Shown here one piece after another: positions 15,907-23,633 of a DNA stretch of 62,596 bases (its first letter is position 1; each line of letters opens with the position of its first letter). Below the pieces are notes generated by a model. The model searched no databases, was not told the origin of the DNA, and worked only from the letters and a program-made list of their open reading frames with translations. This DNA is from JAWXBR01 sp034440235 (GTDB taxonomy: Bacteria > Bacteroidota > Ignavibacteria > Kapaibacteriales > Kapaibacteriaceae): positions 1 to 62,596 of the forward strand of contig JAWXBR010000058.1 of the NCBI GenBank assembly GCA_034440235.1. The letters are read 5' to 3'. Position numbers and translations under genes: made by a program.

Positions 15907-16533
15907 TTAATCTTTTTTACGGAAGGGAAATCCGAATTCCTGCAGCAACGCGTACGCTTCTTCATCTGTCTTTGCATTTGTTACGAACGTGATGTCCATA
16001 CCAGTTATGCGTCCAACCTTATCAACATCGATTTCCGGGAAAATGATCTGCTCTTTAATTCCGATGGAGTAGTTACCACGTCCATCGAAGCTCTTATCGG
16101 AGAACCCACGGAAGTCACGAATACGCGGTGCAGCAATGTTGATGAAGCGGTCGAGGAATTCGTACATGTGTGCACGTCGCAATGTCACGCGAGCGCCGAT
16201 TGGCATGTGCTCACGAAGCTTGAAGTTTGCAATCGACTTCTTTGCTCGAGTGATGGCTGGACGTTGTCCGGTAATCAATTCGAGTTCGTTGATAGCACCC
16301 TGAAGAATCTTCGCGTCCTGCGCAGCTGCGCCAGCACCGATGTTCAGAGCAATCTTCTCAATGCGGGGAACCTGCATGATAGACTCATACCCGAAGCGCT
16401 TTTGAAGCGCAGGCATGACGTGTTCTTTGTAGAACGCAACGAGACGAGGCGGAAGGGGCGTGTCCTGGATATCCTCCATACGCTTGCCTTCTGGCTTATA
16501 GTCGTTCTTCTTTGATACGGTAGTCTTCGCCAT
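15907..16533 (-). CDS. rplE: 50S ribosomal protein L5
   Basis: 208 aa, a little longer than the usual 180 because of a charged N-terminal segment (MAKTTVSKKNDYKPEGKRME). Core features: MQVPRIEKIALNIGAG, GQRPAITRAKKSIANFKLRE, FSDKSFDGRGNYSIGIKEQI. Start at 16533 is supported by a GGAAGAG sequence just upstream; the frame to 16563 is not needed. Binds 5S rRNA and contacts S13. Confidence 0.97.
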   Translation of the reverse strand: MAKTTVSKKNDYKPEGKRMEDIQDTPLPPRLVAFYKEHVMPALQKRFGYESIMQVPRIEKIALNIGAGAAAQDAKILQGAINELELITGQRPAITRAKKSIANFKLREHMPIGARVTLRRAHMYEFLDRFINIAAPRIRDFRGFSDKSFDGRGNYSIGIKEQIIFPEIDVDKVGRITGMDITFVTNAKTDEEAYALLQEFGFPFRKKD

Positions 16534-16534
16534 G

Positions 16535-16858
16535 TCAGATCTCTTCCTGCGTAGTCTTAGCAATACGCTTAATAATCTTCTTGCCGTCGTTTGCCTTGCT
16601 GCGATCAGTTGTCACACGCGTTGGCTTTCCGTTCTTATCAACCAACATCACGTTGGAATAATGAACAGGAATTTCGAGTTTGATGATGCCACCATTTGGA
16701 TGCTTTTGCGAAGCGCGAACAGCCTTTGAGCGGATGTTTACGCCTTCAACAAGAATCATCATGGTATCTGGAATAACCTGCAAGACACGTCCAACCGCGC
16801 CCTTGCTGTTACCCGAAATACACATTACAGTGTCGCCTTTTTTGATCTTCAGTTTCAT
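16535..16858 (-). CDS. rplX: 50S ribosomal protein L24
   Basis: 107 aa with a KOW motif at the start (KKGDTVMCISGNSKGAVGRV). I choose the ATG at 16858 (MKLKIKKGD) because GAGG lies six bases upstream, inside the end of rplN; the alternative at 16870 lacks this. Assembly initiator of the 50S subunit. Confidence 0.96.
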   Translation of the reverse strand: MKLKIKKGDTVMCISGNSKGAVGRVLQVIPDTMMILVEGVNIRSKAVRASQKHPNGGIIKLEIPVHYSNVMLVDKNGKPTRVTTDRSKANDGKKIIKRIAKTTQEEI

Positions 16859-16866
16859 CGATAACC

Positions 16867-17235
16867 TCAAAGCACCTCGGGGGCGAGGGAAATAATCTTC
16901 ATGAAGTTTTTCTCGCGCAGCTCACGGGCAACTGGTCCGAAAATGCGTGTTCCGCGTGGGTCACCATTGTTGTTGATGATTACCGCAGCGTTTTCGTCGA
17001 AGCGGATGTACGAACCGTCACGACGGCGTATTTCCTTCTTCGTGCGAACGATTACAGCCTTAATGACTTCGCCTTTTTTAACTGTGCCAGCAGGCAGTGC
17101 CGCTTTAACAGAACAAACAACGATGTCACCTACACCTGCGTAGCGTTTGCCATGACCACCGAGTACACGGATGCAGCGTATTCTACGCGCGCCCGAATTG
17201 TCGGCTACAACCAGATTCGATTCTTCTTGTATCAT
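16867..17235 (-). CDS. rplN: 50S ribosomal protein L14
   Basis: 122 aa. MIQEESNLVVADNSGARRIR, RRRDGSYIRFDENAAVIINN and GTRIFGPVARELR are diagnostic. L14 forms intersubunit bridges with 16S rRNA. Confidence 0.98.
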   Translation of the reverse strand: MIQEESNLVVADNSGARRIRCIRVLGGHGKRYAGVGDIVVCSVKAALPAGTVKKGEVIKAVIVRTKKEIRRRDGSYIRFDENAAVIINNNGDPRGTRIFGPVARELREKNFMKIISLAPEVL

Positions 17236-17247
17236 GACAGATCTCCG

Positions 17248-17541
17248 TTACTGCGCTCGTTTGATGATTTCGACCAGGCGCCAGCGCTTGCGTGCACTGA
17301 GCGGTCGCGTTTCAATCACCTTCACCAAGTCACCGATGTTGCAATCGTTTGCTTCATCGTGTGCCATAAGCTTTTTTGTGCGCTTAAAGTACTTCTTGTA
17401 GATAGGGTGGGCCACCTGACGTTCGATGCTTACCACGATCGTCTTGTCAGCCTTGTTGCTTACTACCTTGCCAATGCGGGTCTTCCGATTCGCATCAACG
17501 CCGGTATCGTTTTGTTCGGTCGCGATTTCTGCCATAGTCAT
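17248..17541 (-). CDS. rpsQ: 30S ribosomal protein S17
   Basis: 97 aa OB-fold protein: TRIGKVVSNKADKTIVVSIE, VAHPIYKKYFKRTKKLMAHD, GDLVKVIETRPLSARKRWRL. A second ATG at 17535 is equally possible; the difference is two residues. The N-terminal 18 residues are an unconserved acidic extension. Confidence 0.97.
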   Translation of the reverse strand: MTMAEIATEQNDTGVDANRKTRIGKVVSNKADKTIVVSIERQVAHPIYKKYFKRTKKLMAHDEANDCNIGDLVKVIETRPLSARKRWRLVEIIKRAQ

Positions 17542-17546
17542 CTATC

Positions 17547-17753
17547 TCAATTAGCTGTGTTCGTGCGCTGATGCAAGAGGGTCTTCATCCGCGCAATGTC
17601 CTTGCGGAGCGTGTGGATGCTGGCCGTATTCGAAAGCTGACCCAGGGCTACCTGGAAACGCAGCTTAACGATGTTTTCTTCACTTTCTTTAAGGAATGCC
17701 TCGAGCTCATGCGTATTGAGGTTCCTAAGGTCTGCTGCTTTGCGTGCCTTCAT
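17547..17753 (-). CDS. rpmC: 50S ribosomal protein L29
   Basis: 68 aa helical hairpin near the exit tunnel (MKARKAADLRNLNTHELEAF; ENIVKLRFQVALGQL; LRKDIARMKTLLHQR). The start at 17753 has a perfect GGAGG seven bases upstream, located at the end of rplP; the longer frame lies inside rplP. Confidence 0.97.
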   Translation of the reverse strand: MKARKAADLRNLNTHELEAFLKESEENIVKLRFQVALGQLSNTASIHTLRKDIARMKTLLHQRTNTAN

Positions 17754-17755
17754 CG

Positions 17756-18175
17756 TTATACCTCCAGGTCCACGCGTTGAACGAATTTGCATTTGATAGG
17801 TAGCTTGTGCACCGCTAGGCGAACTGCTTCCTCCGCACGCTCTCTAGTAACACCATCAATCTCGAAGAGAATTCTTCCTGGCTTAACCACGGCCACCCAG
17901 AACTCTGGATTTCCCTTACCCGAACCCATTCGCGTTTCCGCTGGTTTCTTCGTAACTGGCTTGTCAGGGAAAATCCGAATCCACACCTTGCCATCGCGCT
18001 TCAAATAGCGATTGATTGCAATACGAGCCGATTCTATCTGACGATTTGTAATCCACGCGGCCTCTAAGGCCTTAAGGCCGAAGGATCCGAATGCTACCGT
18101 CGAACCACGATAAGCCTTGCCTCGTCGGCGACCACGCTGGGTTTTTCGGTGCTTTACGCGTTTTGGAATTAACAT
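17756..18175 (-). CDS. rplP: 50S ribosomal protein L16
   Basis: 139 aa: MLIPKRVKHRKTQRGRRRGK, GSFGLKALEAAWITNRQIES, WIRIFPDKPVTKKPAETRMG, GSGKGNPEFWVAVVKPGRIL. Positioned at the A-site tRNA elbow. 2 bp upstream of rpmC. Confidence 0.98.
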   Translation of the reverse strand: MLIPKRVKHRKTQRGRRRGKAYRGSTVAFGSFGLKALEAAWITNRQIESARIAINRYLKRDGKVWIRIFPDKPVTKKPAETRMGSGKGNPEFWVAVVKPGRILFEIDGVTRERAEEAVRLAVHKLPIKCKFVQRVDLEV

Positions 18176-18195
18176 GACGTTTCCTGAAGTCTCTC

Positions 18196-18843
18196 TTAGT
18201 CCTTAGTGTTCTGTTGCTTGCCGATTACTTCGCCTCGGCAAATCCATACCTTCACGCCAATCGAACCGTACACCGTCTGAGCCTTGCCTTGTGCGTAGTC
18301 GATGTCGGCACGCAATGTGTGCAGCGGCACGCGACCTTCTTTGTACTGCTCTGTTCTCGACATGTCTGCTCCACCGAGTCTACCAGAGCACATGATGCGG
18401 ACACCTTCGGCGCCAACGCGCATGGTGCTGCTGACTGCATTCTTCATTGCACGGCGGAACGAAATACGACCCTCTAGCTGCTGCGCAATGTTGTCGGCTA
18501 CTAACTGTGCATCGAGTTCTGGACGCTTGATCTCGCTGATAAGAATCTTTACTTCTTTCTTCGAGAGCTTGCGCAATTCTTCTTCAAGCTGAGCAATGTC
18601 CTTGCCCGAACGACCAATGATGACTCCTGGACGAGATGTGCTGATCGTGATGCGCAGCTGTTTTGCTGTGCGTTCTACGATAACACGTGCCACGCCAGCT
18701 TTCTTCAGTCGGTTACGGATATAATGGCGAACCATCATGTCTTCCTGAAGCTTCTCTGCAACGTTCTTCTCATCAAACCAGTTGGCATCCCACTGACGGA
18801 TGATTCCGAGACGTAGCCCGATTGGATTCGCTTTCTGACCCAA
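18196..18843 (-). CDS. rpsC: 30S ribosomal protein S3
   Basis: 215 aa. MGQKANPIGLRLGIIRQWDA, a type II KH domain with SRPGVIIGRSGKDIAQLEEE, and a C-terminal domain with GRLGGADMSRTEQYKEGRVP. Part of the mRNA entry helicase site. Confidence 0.98.
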   Translation of the reverse strand: MGQKANPIGLRLGIIRQWDANWFDEKNVAEKLQEDMMVRHYIRNRLKKAGVARVIVERTAKQLRITISTSRPGVIIGRSGKDIAQLEEELRKLSKKEVKILISEIKRPELDAQLVADNIAQQLEGRISFRRAMKNAVSSTMRVGAEGVRIMCSGRLGGADMSRTEQYKEGRVPLHTLRADIDYAQGKAQTVYGSIGVKVWICRGEVIGKQQNTKD

Positions 18844-18857
18844 GGAATAGCTCCTAC

Positions 18858-19196
18858 TTACTGTTTCGTTGACACGATAATTGTTAGATGATGAGAACGC
18901 TTGCGGATACGATAGGCTCTACCCATCGGTGCTGGCGAAATTCTCTTCATCGTCGGTCCTGGATCCACAAACGCCGCTTTGACGATAATAGACTCTGGAT
19001 CGATTCCCTCATCCTTGCGGACAAGGTTGTTGATCGCTGATTTTAACGTCAGCTCGGCAGCTTTCGCAGCCATCTCGTTCGCAAATCGCAGAATGTTTAA
19101 CGCATCCTGAGCCGACTTGCCGCGGATCATATCGATCACCAAACGCATTTTGCGCGGTGATGATGGATTGTTTCGCTTAATGGCACGTGCTTCCAT
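18858..19196 (-). CDS. rplV: 50S ribosomal protein L22
   Basis: 112 aa: SSPRKMRLVIDMIRGKSAQD, the extended hairpin loop PTMKRISPAPMGRAYRIRKR lining the exit tunnel, and SHHLTIIVSTKQ. I start at the ATG at 19196 (MEARAIKRNN), 4 bp after the rpsS stop; the longer frame reaches back into rpsS and is rejected. Confidence 0.97.
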   Translation of the reverse strand: MEARAIKRNNPSSPRKMRLVIDMIRGKSAQDALNILRFANEMAAKAAELTLKSAINNLVRKDEGIDPESIIVKAAFVDPGPTMKRISPAPMGRAYRIRKRSHHLTIIVSTKQ

Positions 19197-19200
19197 GACC

Positions 19201-19488
19201 TTACTTCTTTCCTGTTTTGAGGTCTTTCCGGTTGCCAGAGTGACCACGGAAGGTGCGCGTTGGTGAGAACTCACCAAGCTTGTGACCTACCATGTTTTCT
19301 GACACATATACCGGAATGAACTTGTTGCCGTTGTGCACCGCGAAGGTGTGTCCGACGAACGATGGAGCAATTGTAGAGGAACGTGACCACGTCTTGATCA
19401 CAGTCTTCTTGCCCGCACCATTCATCAGGTCGATCTTCTTCATCAGCTTATAGCTGATAAACGGCTCTTTCTTTAACGAACGTGGCAT
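19201..19488 (-). CDS. rpsS: 30S ribosomal protein S19
   Basis: 95 aa head protein: MPRSLKKEPFISYKLMKKID, TWSRSSTIAPSFVGHTFAVH, VSENMVGHKLGEFSPTRTFR. Between rplB and rplV as usual. Confidence 0.98.
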   Translation of the reverse strand: MPRSLKKEPFISYKLMKKIDLMNGAGKKTVIKTWSRSSTIAPSFVGHTFAVHNGNKFIPVYVSENMVGHKLGEFSPTRTFRGHSGNRKDLKTGKK

Positions 19489-19508
19489 AGTCTGTCCTTA
19501 AGTCCCAA

Positions 19509-20345
19509 TTATCCGTTACGATGGCGGATGATAAGATCGTTTGAAGCCTTCTTCTTCTTCCTTGTCTTGAGACCCTTAGACAACTGGCCCCAAGGAGAGC
19601 GAGGATGCAAACGTCCACCACCTGATTTCGACCGACCTTCACCACCACCCATCGGGTGATCGATTGGGTTCATAGCCATACCGCGCGTTTGAGGACGAAC
19701 GCCCTTCCAACGCATGCGGCCTGCCTTACCATAGAGAATGTTCTCGTGGTCGCCGTTACTAACCTTACCAAGTGTTGCAAGACATTCGGAGAGCACCATG
19801 CGAATCTCACCCGAAGGGAGTTTCAACTGTGCTTTGTTTCCGTCATGTCCGACAAGCTGTGCAGAGCCGCCTGCAGAACGAACCATTTGTCCGCCCTTGC
19901 CTGGCTTCATCTCTACATTGTGTACTGTCATTCCCACTGGAATCTTGCGAAGCGGAAGAGCATTACCGTCTTTTAGTTCAGCTCCTTCACCACTCATGAC
20001 TACATCACCAACTTTGATTTTTTCTGGTGCAATGATGTAGCGCTTTTCGCCGTCAGCGTATTCGAGCAGACAAATGCGACATGTACGATTCGGATCGTAC
20101 TCAACAGTCGTAACTGTTGCCTTTATGTCTTTTTTGTCGCGCTTGAAATCGATAATACGATACTGGCGCTTGTGTCCACCACCACGGTGACGCGATGTGA
20201 TACGACCTGTATTATTACGTCCACCCGATTTTTTAAGGGGCGAGAGAAGGCTCTTCTCTGGCTTGTCCGTCGTAATCTCGTCGAACGTACTAACGCTATA
20301 GAAGCGCGTGCCAGGGGTAATGGGTTTGAAGGTTTTTATTGCCAT
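19509..20345 (-). CDS. rplB: 50S ribosomal protein L2
   Basis: 278 aa, close to the peptidyl-transferase centre. Seen: GRNNTGRITSRHRGGGHKRQ, VEYDPNRTCRICLLEYADGE, and the C-terminal NPIDHPMGGGEGRSKSGGGR containing the conserved His. Ends in a basic tail. Confidence 0.99.
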   Translation of the reverse strand: MAIKTFKPITPGTRFYSVSTFDEITTDKPEKSLLSPLKKSGGRNNTGRITSRHRGGGHKRQYRIIDFKRDKKDIKATVTTVEYDPNRTCRICLLEYADGEKRYIIAPEKIKVGDVVMSGEGAELKDGNALPLRKIPVGMTVHNVEMKPGKGGQMVRSAGGSAQLVGHDGNKAQLKLPSGEIRMVLSECLATLGKVSNGDHENILYGKAGRMRWKGVRPQTRGMAMNPIDHPMGGGEGRSKSGGGRLHPRSPWGQLSKGLKTRKKKKASNDLIIRHRNG

Positions 20346-20347
20346 CG

Positions 20348-20653
20348 TTATTCCTCTGATGCTCCTTCGCCGCCAACGATATCGATGGACTGGCCTACTT
20401 TAAGCGTCACGTATGCTTTCTTCACGAGATTTGTGCGTCCAGTCTGATTGCCTCGGCGTGTCATGCGACTCTTTACCTTGCCTTTGACGCGGACCGTACG
20501 AACAGTCTCGGCATCAACTTCAAACATTTGCTTGATAGCTGCCTTGATTTGCAGTTTGTTAGCTGAGGGATCTACTTCAAAAACATACTGACGTAGATAG
20601 CCAACCTTGGTAGCTTTTTCTGTAACGACGGGCCGGCGTAGTACTGTTATCAT
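20348..20653 (-). CDS. rplW: 50S ribosomal protein L23
   Basis: 101 aa: ITVLRRPVVTEKATKVGYLR, YVFEVDPSANKLQIKAAIKQ, and a basic loop RVKGKVKSRMTRRGNQTGRT. Docking site for SRP and trigger factor at the tunnel exit. Overlaps the rplD stop by 4 bp. Confidence 0.98.
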   Translation of the reverse strand: MITVLRRPVVTEKATKVGYLRQYVFEVDPSANKLQIKAAIKQMFEVDAETVRTVRVKGKVKSRMTRRGNQTGRTNLVKKAYVTLKVGQSIDIVGGEGASEE

Positions 20654-21294
20654 GCTGCATCCTCCCGCTGTCCGCCGAATGACTGTTCAAGTGTATTGAT
20701 GGCACTTTTGAAGATCACGAGTTTACCGTGAGCAAGTACGTCATACGCCGAAATCTTGTCAGCAGGAAAGGTTGTAACACCAGGAATGTTACGAGCAGAG
20801 CGTACGATTGTGTCAGAAGCCACCGGCAGCAACACCAACACCTTGGAATTATTTACTTTCAATGCTGTTAGCATCGTCGCAAAATCTTTTGTCCGTGCGG
20901 TATCCATCGTGAAGTCTTCTACAACAACAACGTTGTTTTCGCGAGCACGAAGTGTTAGCGCTGACTTACGGGCAAGGCGTTTGACCTTGATCGGAATGTC
21001 CAGAGAATAGAGGTGAGGAACAGGTCCATGGATCTGTCCACCACCCGGCATCAACGGAGAACGATTAGTGCCACGACGTGCACCGCCTGTACCTTTTTGC
21101 TTGAATGGTTTTCGGCCGCCGCCGCGAACTTCAGCACGGGTCTTCGTCTTGTGCGTGCCTTGGCGACGATGCGCTAGGTATGCTCGCACGGCCAAATACA
21201 TGGCGTGCTCGCTTGGTTCGATGCCAAACACAGAAGCAGGAAGCTCTAGAGAGCCTGCTTTACTTCCGTCCTTGGTGTGTACATCTACCGTCAT
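20650..21294 (-). CDS. rplD: 50S ribosomal protein L4
   Basis: 214 aa. The tunnel loop is intact (KTRAEVRGGGRKPFKQKGTG, then GARRGTNRSPLMPGGGQIHG). In gamma-proteobacteria L4 represses the S10 operon; no leader for that is visible here because rpsJ follows tuf without a gap. Confidence 0.98.
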   Translation of the reverse strand: MTVDVHTKDGSKAGSLELPASVFGIEPSEHAMYLAVRAYLAHRRQGTHKTKTRAEVRGGGRKPFKQKGTGGARRGTNRSPLMPGGGQIHGPVPHLYSLDIPIKVKRLARKSALTLRARENNVVVVEDFTMDTARTKDFATMLTALKVNNSKVLVLLPVASDTIVRSARNIPGVTTFPADKISAYDVLAHGKLVIFKSAINTLEQSFGGQREDAA

Positions 21295-21307
21295 GATGAT
21301 CTTCTGG

Positions 21308-21931
21308 TTAGAGCTTTACAATTTCAACTATCGAGTTTGGCGCACCTGGGATGCTGCCCTTTATCAAGATTAGATTCTGATCTGCGAAGACACGAACAAC
21401 CGAGAGGTTGCGGATAGTAATGCGATCTCCACCCATTCGACCAGCCATGCGCATTCCCTTGAATACACGCGACGGGTAAGAAGAGGAACCGATCGAGCCC
21501 GGGGCACGTGGACGGTCACTTTGTCCGTGCGAGCTCATACCAACACCACTAAAGTGGTGACGTCTGACCACGCCCTGAAAGCCCTTGCCCTTGCTCTCCG
21601 CAGCAACTTTTACTTTGTCGCCGACTGCAAAAAACGTGTCGACCGTAATCACATCACCTTGTTTGACTTTGTCAACTAATTGACGGAATTCTTTAAGATG
21701 ACGAACCGGTACAACGCCTGCTTTAGCGAAGTGACCAGTTTCTGGCTTGTTGACCTTGCGTGCTGCAATTTCTCCAAACCCAATCTGGACAGCTTCGTAG
21801 CCGTCGTTCTCTGTTGTCCTGACCTGTGTTACAGGGCATGGACCAGCTTCGATTACGGTACACGGCACAAATTGTCCGTCCTCCGAATAGATGCTCGTCA
21901 TGCCGAGCTTACGTCCTAGTATCGCACTCAT
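21308..21931 (-). CDS. rplC: 50S ribosomal protein L3
   Basis: 207 aa: MSAILGRKLGMTSIYSEDGQ, the reach loop GFQGVVRRHHFSGVGMSSHG, and GRMGGDRITIRNLSVVRV. 50S assembly initiator. Confidence 0.98.
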   Translation of the reverse strand: MSAILGRKLGMTSIYSEDGQFVPCTVIEAGPCPVTQVRTTENDGYEAVQIGFGEIAARKVNKPETGHFAKAGVVPVRHLKEFRQLVDKVKQGDVITVDTFFAVGDKVKVAAESKGKGFQGVVRRHHFSGVGMSSHGQSDRPRAPGSIGSSSYPSRVFKGMRMAGRMGGDRITIRNLSVVRVFADQNLILIKGSIPGAPNSIVEIVKL

Positions 21932-21945
21932 TGCTGTTCTTCGTT

Positions 21946-22254
21946 TTAGACTTTGACTTCAACATCCACGCCTGCCGGTAGCTCCAGCCGCATGAGCGCA
22001 TCGATGGTCTTCGGCGTTGAGCTGAAGATGTCGATAAGACGCTTGTAAACCCGTGCTTCAAATTGTTCGCGCGACTTCTTGTCAACGTGAGGCGAGCGCA
22101 ACACTGTGTAAACTGAACGTTCCGTTGGAAGTGGGATCGGACCCGATACAACAGCGCCAGTCTGTTTTACTGTGCGCACAATACGTTCCGCTGAGCGGTC
22201 GATCAGGTTGTGATCGTACGAGCGAAGTTTGATGCGAATGCGTTGTGTCGCCAT
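21946..22254 (-). CDS. rpsJ: 30S ribosomal protein S10
   Basis: 102 aa: QRIRIKLRSYDHNLIDRSAE, GAVVSGPIPLPTERSVYTVL, RSPHVDKKSREQFEARVYKR. Also known as NusE, part of antitermination complexes that bind NusB and NusG. Its start shares a base with the tuf stop, so the S10 cluster has no separate leader. Confidence 0.98.
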   Translation of the reverse strand: MATQRIRIKLRSYDHNLIDRSAERIVRTVKQTGAVVSGPIPLPTERSVYTVLRSPHVDKKSREQFEARVYKRLIDIFSSTPKTIDALMRLELPAGVDVEVKV

Positions 22255-23462
22255 TATTCTAGTACACCTGTTACAACACCAGCACCTACCGTACGGCCAC
22301 CTTCACGAATTGCGAAACGCAATCCATCTTCCATAGCAACTGGTGTGATGAGTTCAACTTCAAGATTGTCTACGTTATCACCTGGCATGATCATCTCAAG
22401 ACCAGCTGGCAGATTCAGAATACCCGTTACATCTGTTGTACGGAAATAGAACTGCGGACGGTAGCCTGTAAAGAATGGAGTGTGGCGTCCACCCTCTTCT
22501 TTTGTAAGCACATAAGCCTGAGCGGTAAACTTGTGGTGAGGTGTGATCGATCCCGGCTTGGCTACTACCATGCCACGTTCGAGTTCTTCCTTGTCTACGC
22601 CACGCAACAACAAACCAACGTTGTCGCCAGCACGACCTTCATCCAACAGCTTGCGGAACATCTCGATGCCCGTTACTGTGGATTTCTTGTGAAGACCGAA
22701 GCCTACGATTTCAACTTCTTCGTTCACCTTCACGATTCCGCGCTCGATACGGCCAGTACCTACAGTACCACGGCCAGTAATCGAAAACACGTCTTCGACA
22801 GGCATTAGGAATGGCTTGTCTACTTCACGTATAGGCGTTGGAATGTAGGTGTCTACAGCATCCATGAGTTCATAGATGCATTTTAGACGTTCATCTTCTT
22901 TAGTAGCGTCATCTGAAGATCCTGCATCAAGCGCCTGCAAAGCAGAACCCTTGACGATTGGAATCTCTTCACCAGGGAAATTATACTTTGTTAGTAGTTC
23001 GCGAATTTCAAGTTCAACGAGATCCACGAGTTCAGGATCAGCAATGTCGATCTTGTTCATGAACACTACAATACGTGGCACACCAACCTGGCGCGCAAGC
23101 AGAATGTGCTCACGTGTCTGTGGCATCGGTCCGTCTGTAGCTGCAACAACTAGAATAGCACCGTCCATCTGGGCAGCACCAGTGATCATGTTCTTTATAT
23201 AGTCAGCGTGACCTGGACAGTCTACGTGAGCGTAGTGACGATTTGCCGTCTCGTACTCAACGTGTGCTGTCGCAATCGTTATACCACGTGCTTTTTCCTC
23301 AGGAGCGTTGTCGATAGAATCGAACGAACGCTTTTCTGACATACCCAGCTTAAACATGCCCATCGTGATTGCGGCTGTTAGGGTTGTCTTGCCGTGGTCA
23401 ACGTGGCCAATTGTGCCGACGTTTACGTGCGGTTTGCTGCGGTCAAATTTCTCTTTTGCCAT
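22254..23462 (-). CDS. tuf: Elongation factor Tu
   Basis: 402 aa GTPase delivering aminoacyl-tRNA. G1 GHVDHGKT (19-26), switch I ITIATAHVEYE with DNAPEEKARGIT before it, G3 DCPGHADY, G4 NKID. Domains 2 and 3 are complete. A short insertion relative to E. coli (around SSDDATKEDERL) lengthens domain 1. It has a 171-bp upstream gap with its own promoter and a GAGGAG SD, and runs directly into rpsJ. No second tuf lies in the window; the tRNA-secE site where many Bacteroidota keep tuf is empty. Confidence 0.99.
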   Translation of the reverse strand: MAKEKFDRSKPHVNVGTIGHVDHGKTTLTAAITMGMFKLGMSEKRSFDSIDNAPEEKARGITIATAHVEYETANRHYAHVDCPGHADYIKNMITGAAQMDGAILVVAATDGPMPQTREHILLARQVGVPRIVVFMNKIDIADPELVDLVELEIRELLTKYNFPGEEIPIVKGSALQALDAGSSDDATKEDERLKCIYELMDAVDTYIPTPIREVDKPFLMPVEDVFSITGRGTVGTGRIERGIVKVNEEVEIVGFGLHKKSTVTGIEMFRKLLDEGRAGDNVGLLLRGVDKEELERGMVVAKPGSITPHHKFTAQAYVLTKEEGGRHTPFFTGYRPQFYFRTTDVTGILNLPAGLEMIMPGDNVDNLEVELITPVAMEDGLRFAIREGGRTVGAGVVTGVLE

Positions 23463-23559
23463 GGGGCAAACTCCTCAGGTTGCGTAATGCAGTTCGTAGC
23501 TGATTGTTAACTTTTTTTCGTATCTGTTTTGGCCTGTACCTCGTTTCAAGGACAGAAAA

Positions 23560-23589
23560 CAAAGGTACGGAAAAATGTTCGAATAGAAA
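23560..23589 (-). promoter_or_regulatory. tuf promoter (Bacteroidota type)
   Basis: In transcribed orientation TACCTTTG (plus-strand 23560-23567) matches the TAnnTTTG -7 box. An imperfect -33 (TTTC) lies 18 bp upstream. The leader to the tuf ATG would be about 90 nt. Suggests that tuf and the S10 cluster receive extra transcription beyond the rpsL promoter. Confidence 0.6.
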
Positions 23590-23633
23590 GCGCTGAATTG
23601 GCGGCGAAGCGCGGATTAACGTGCTCGCACGCC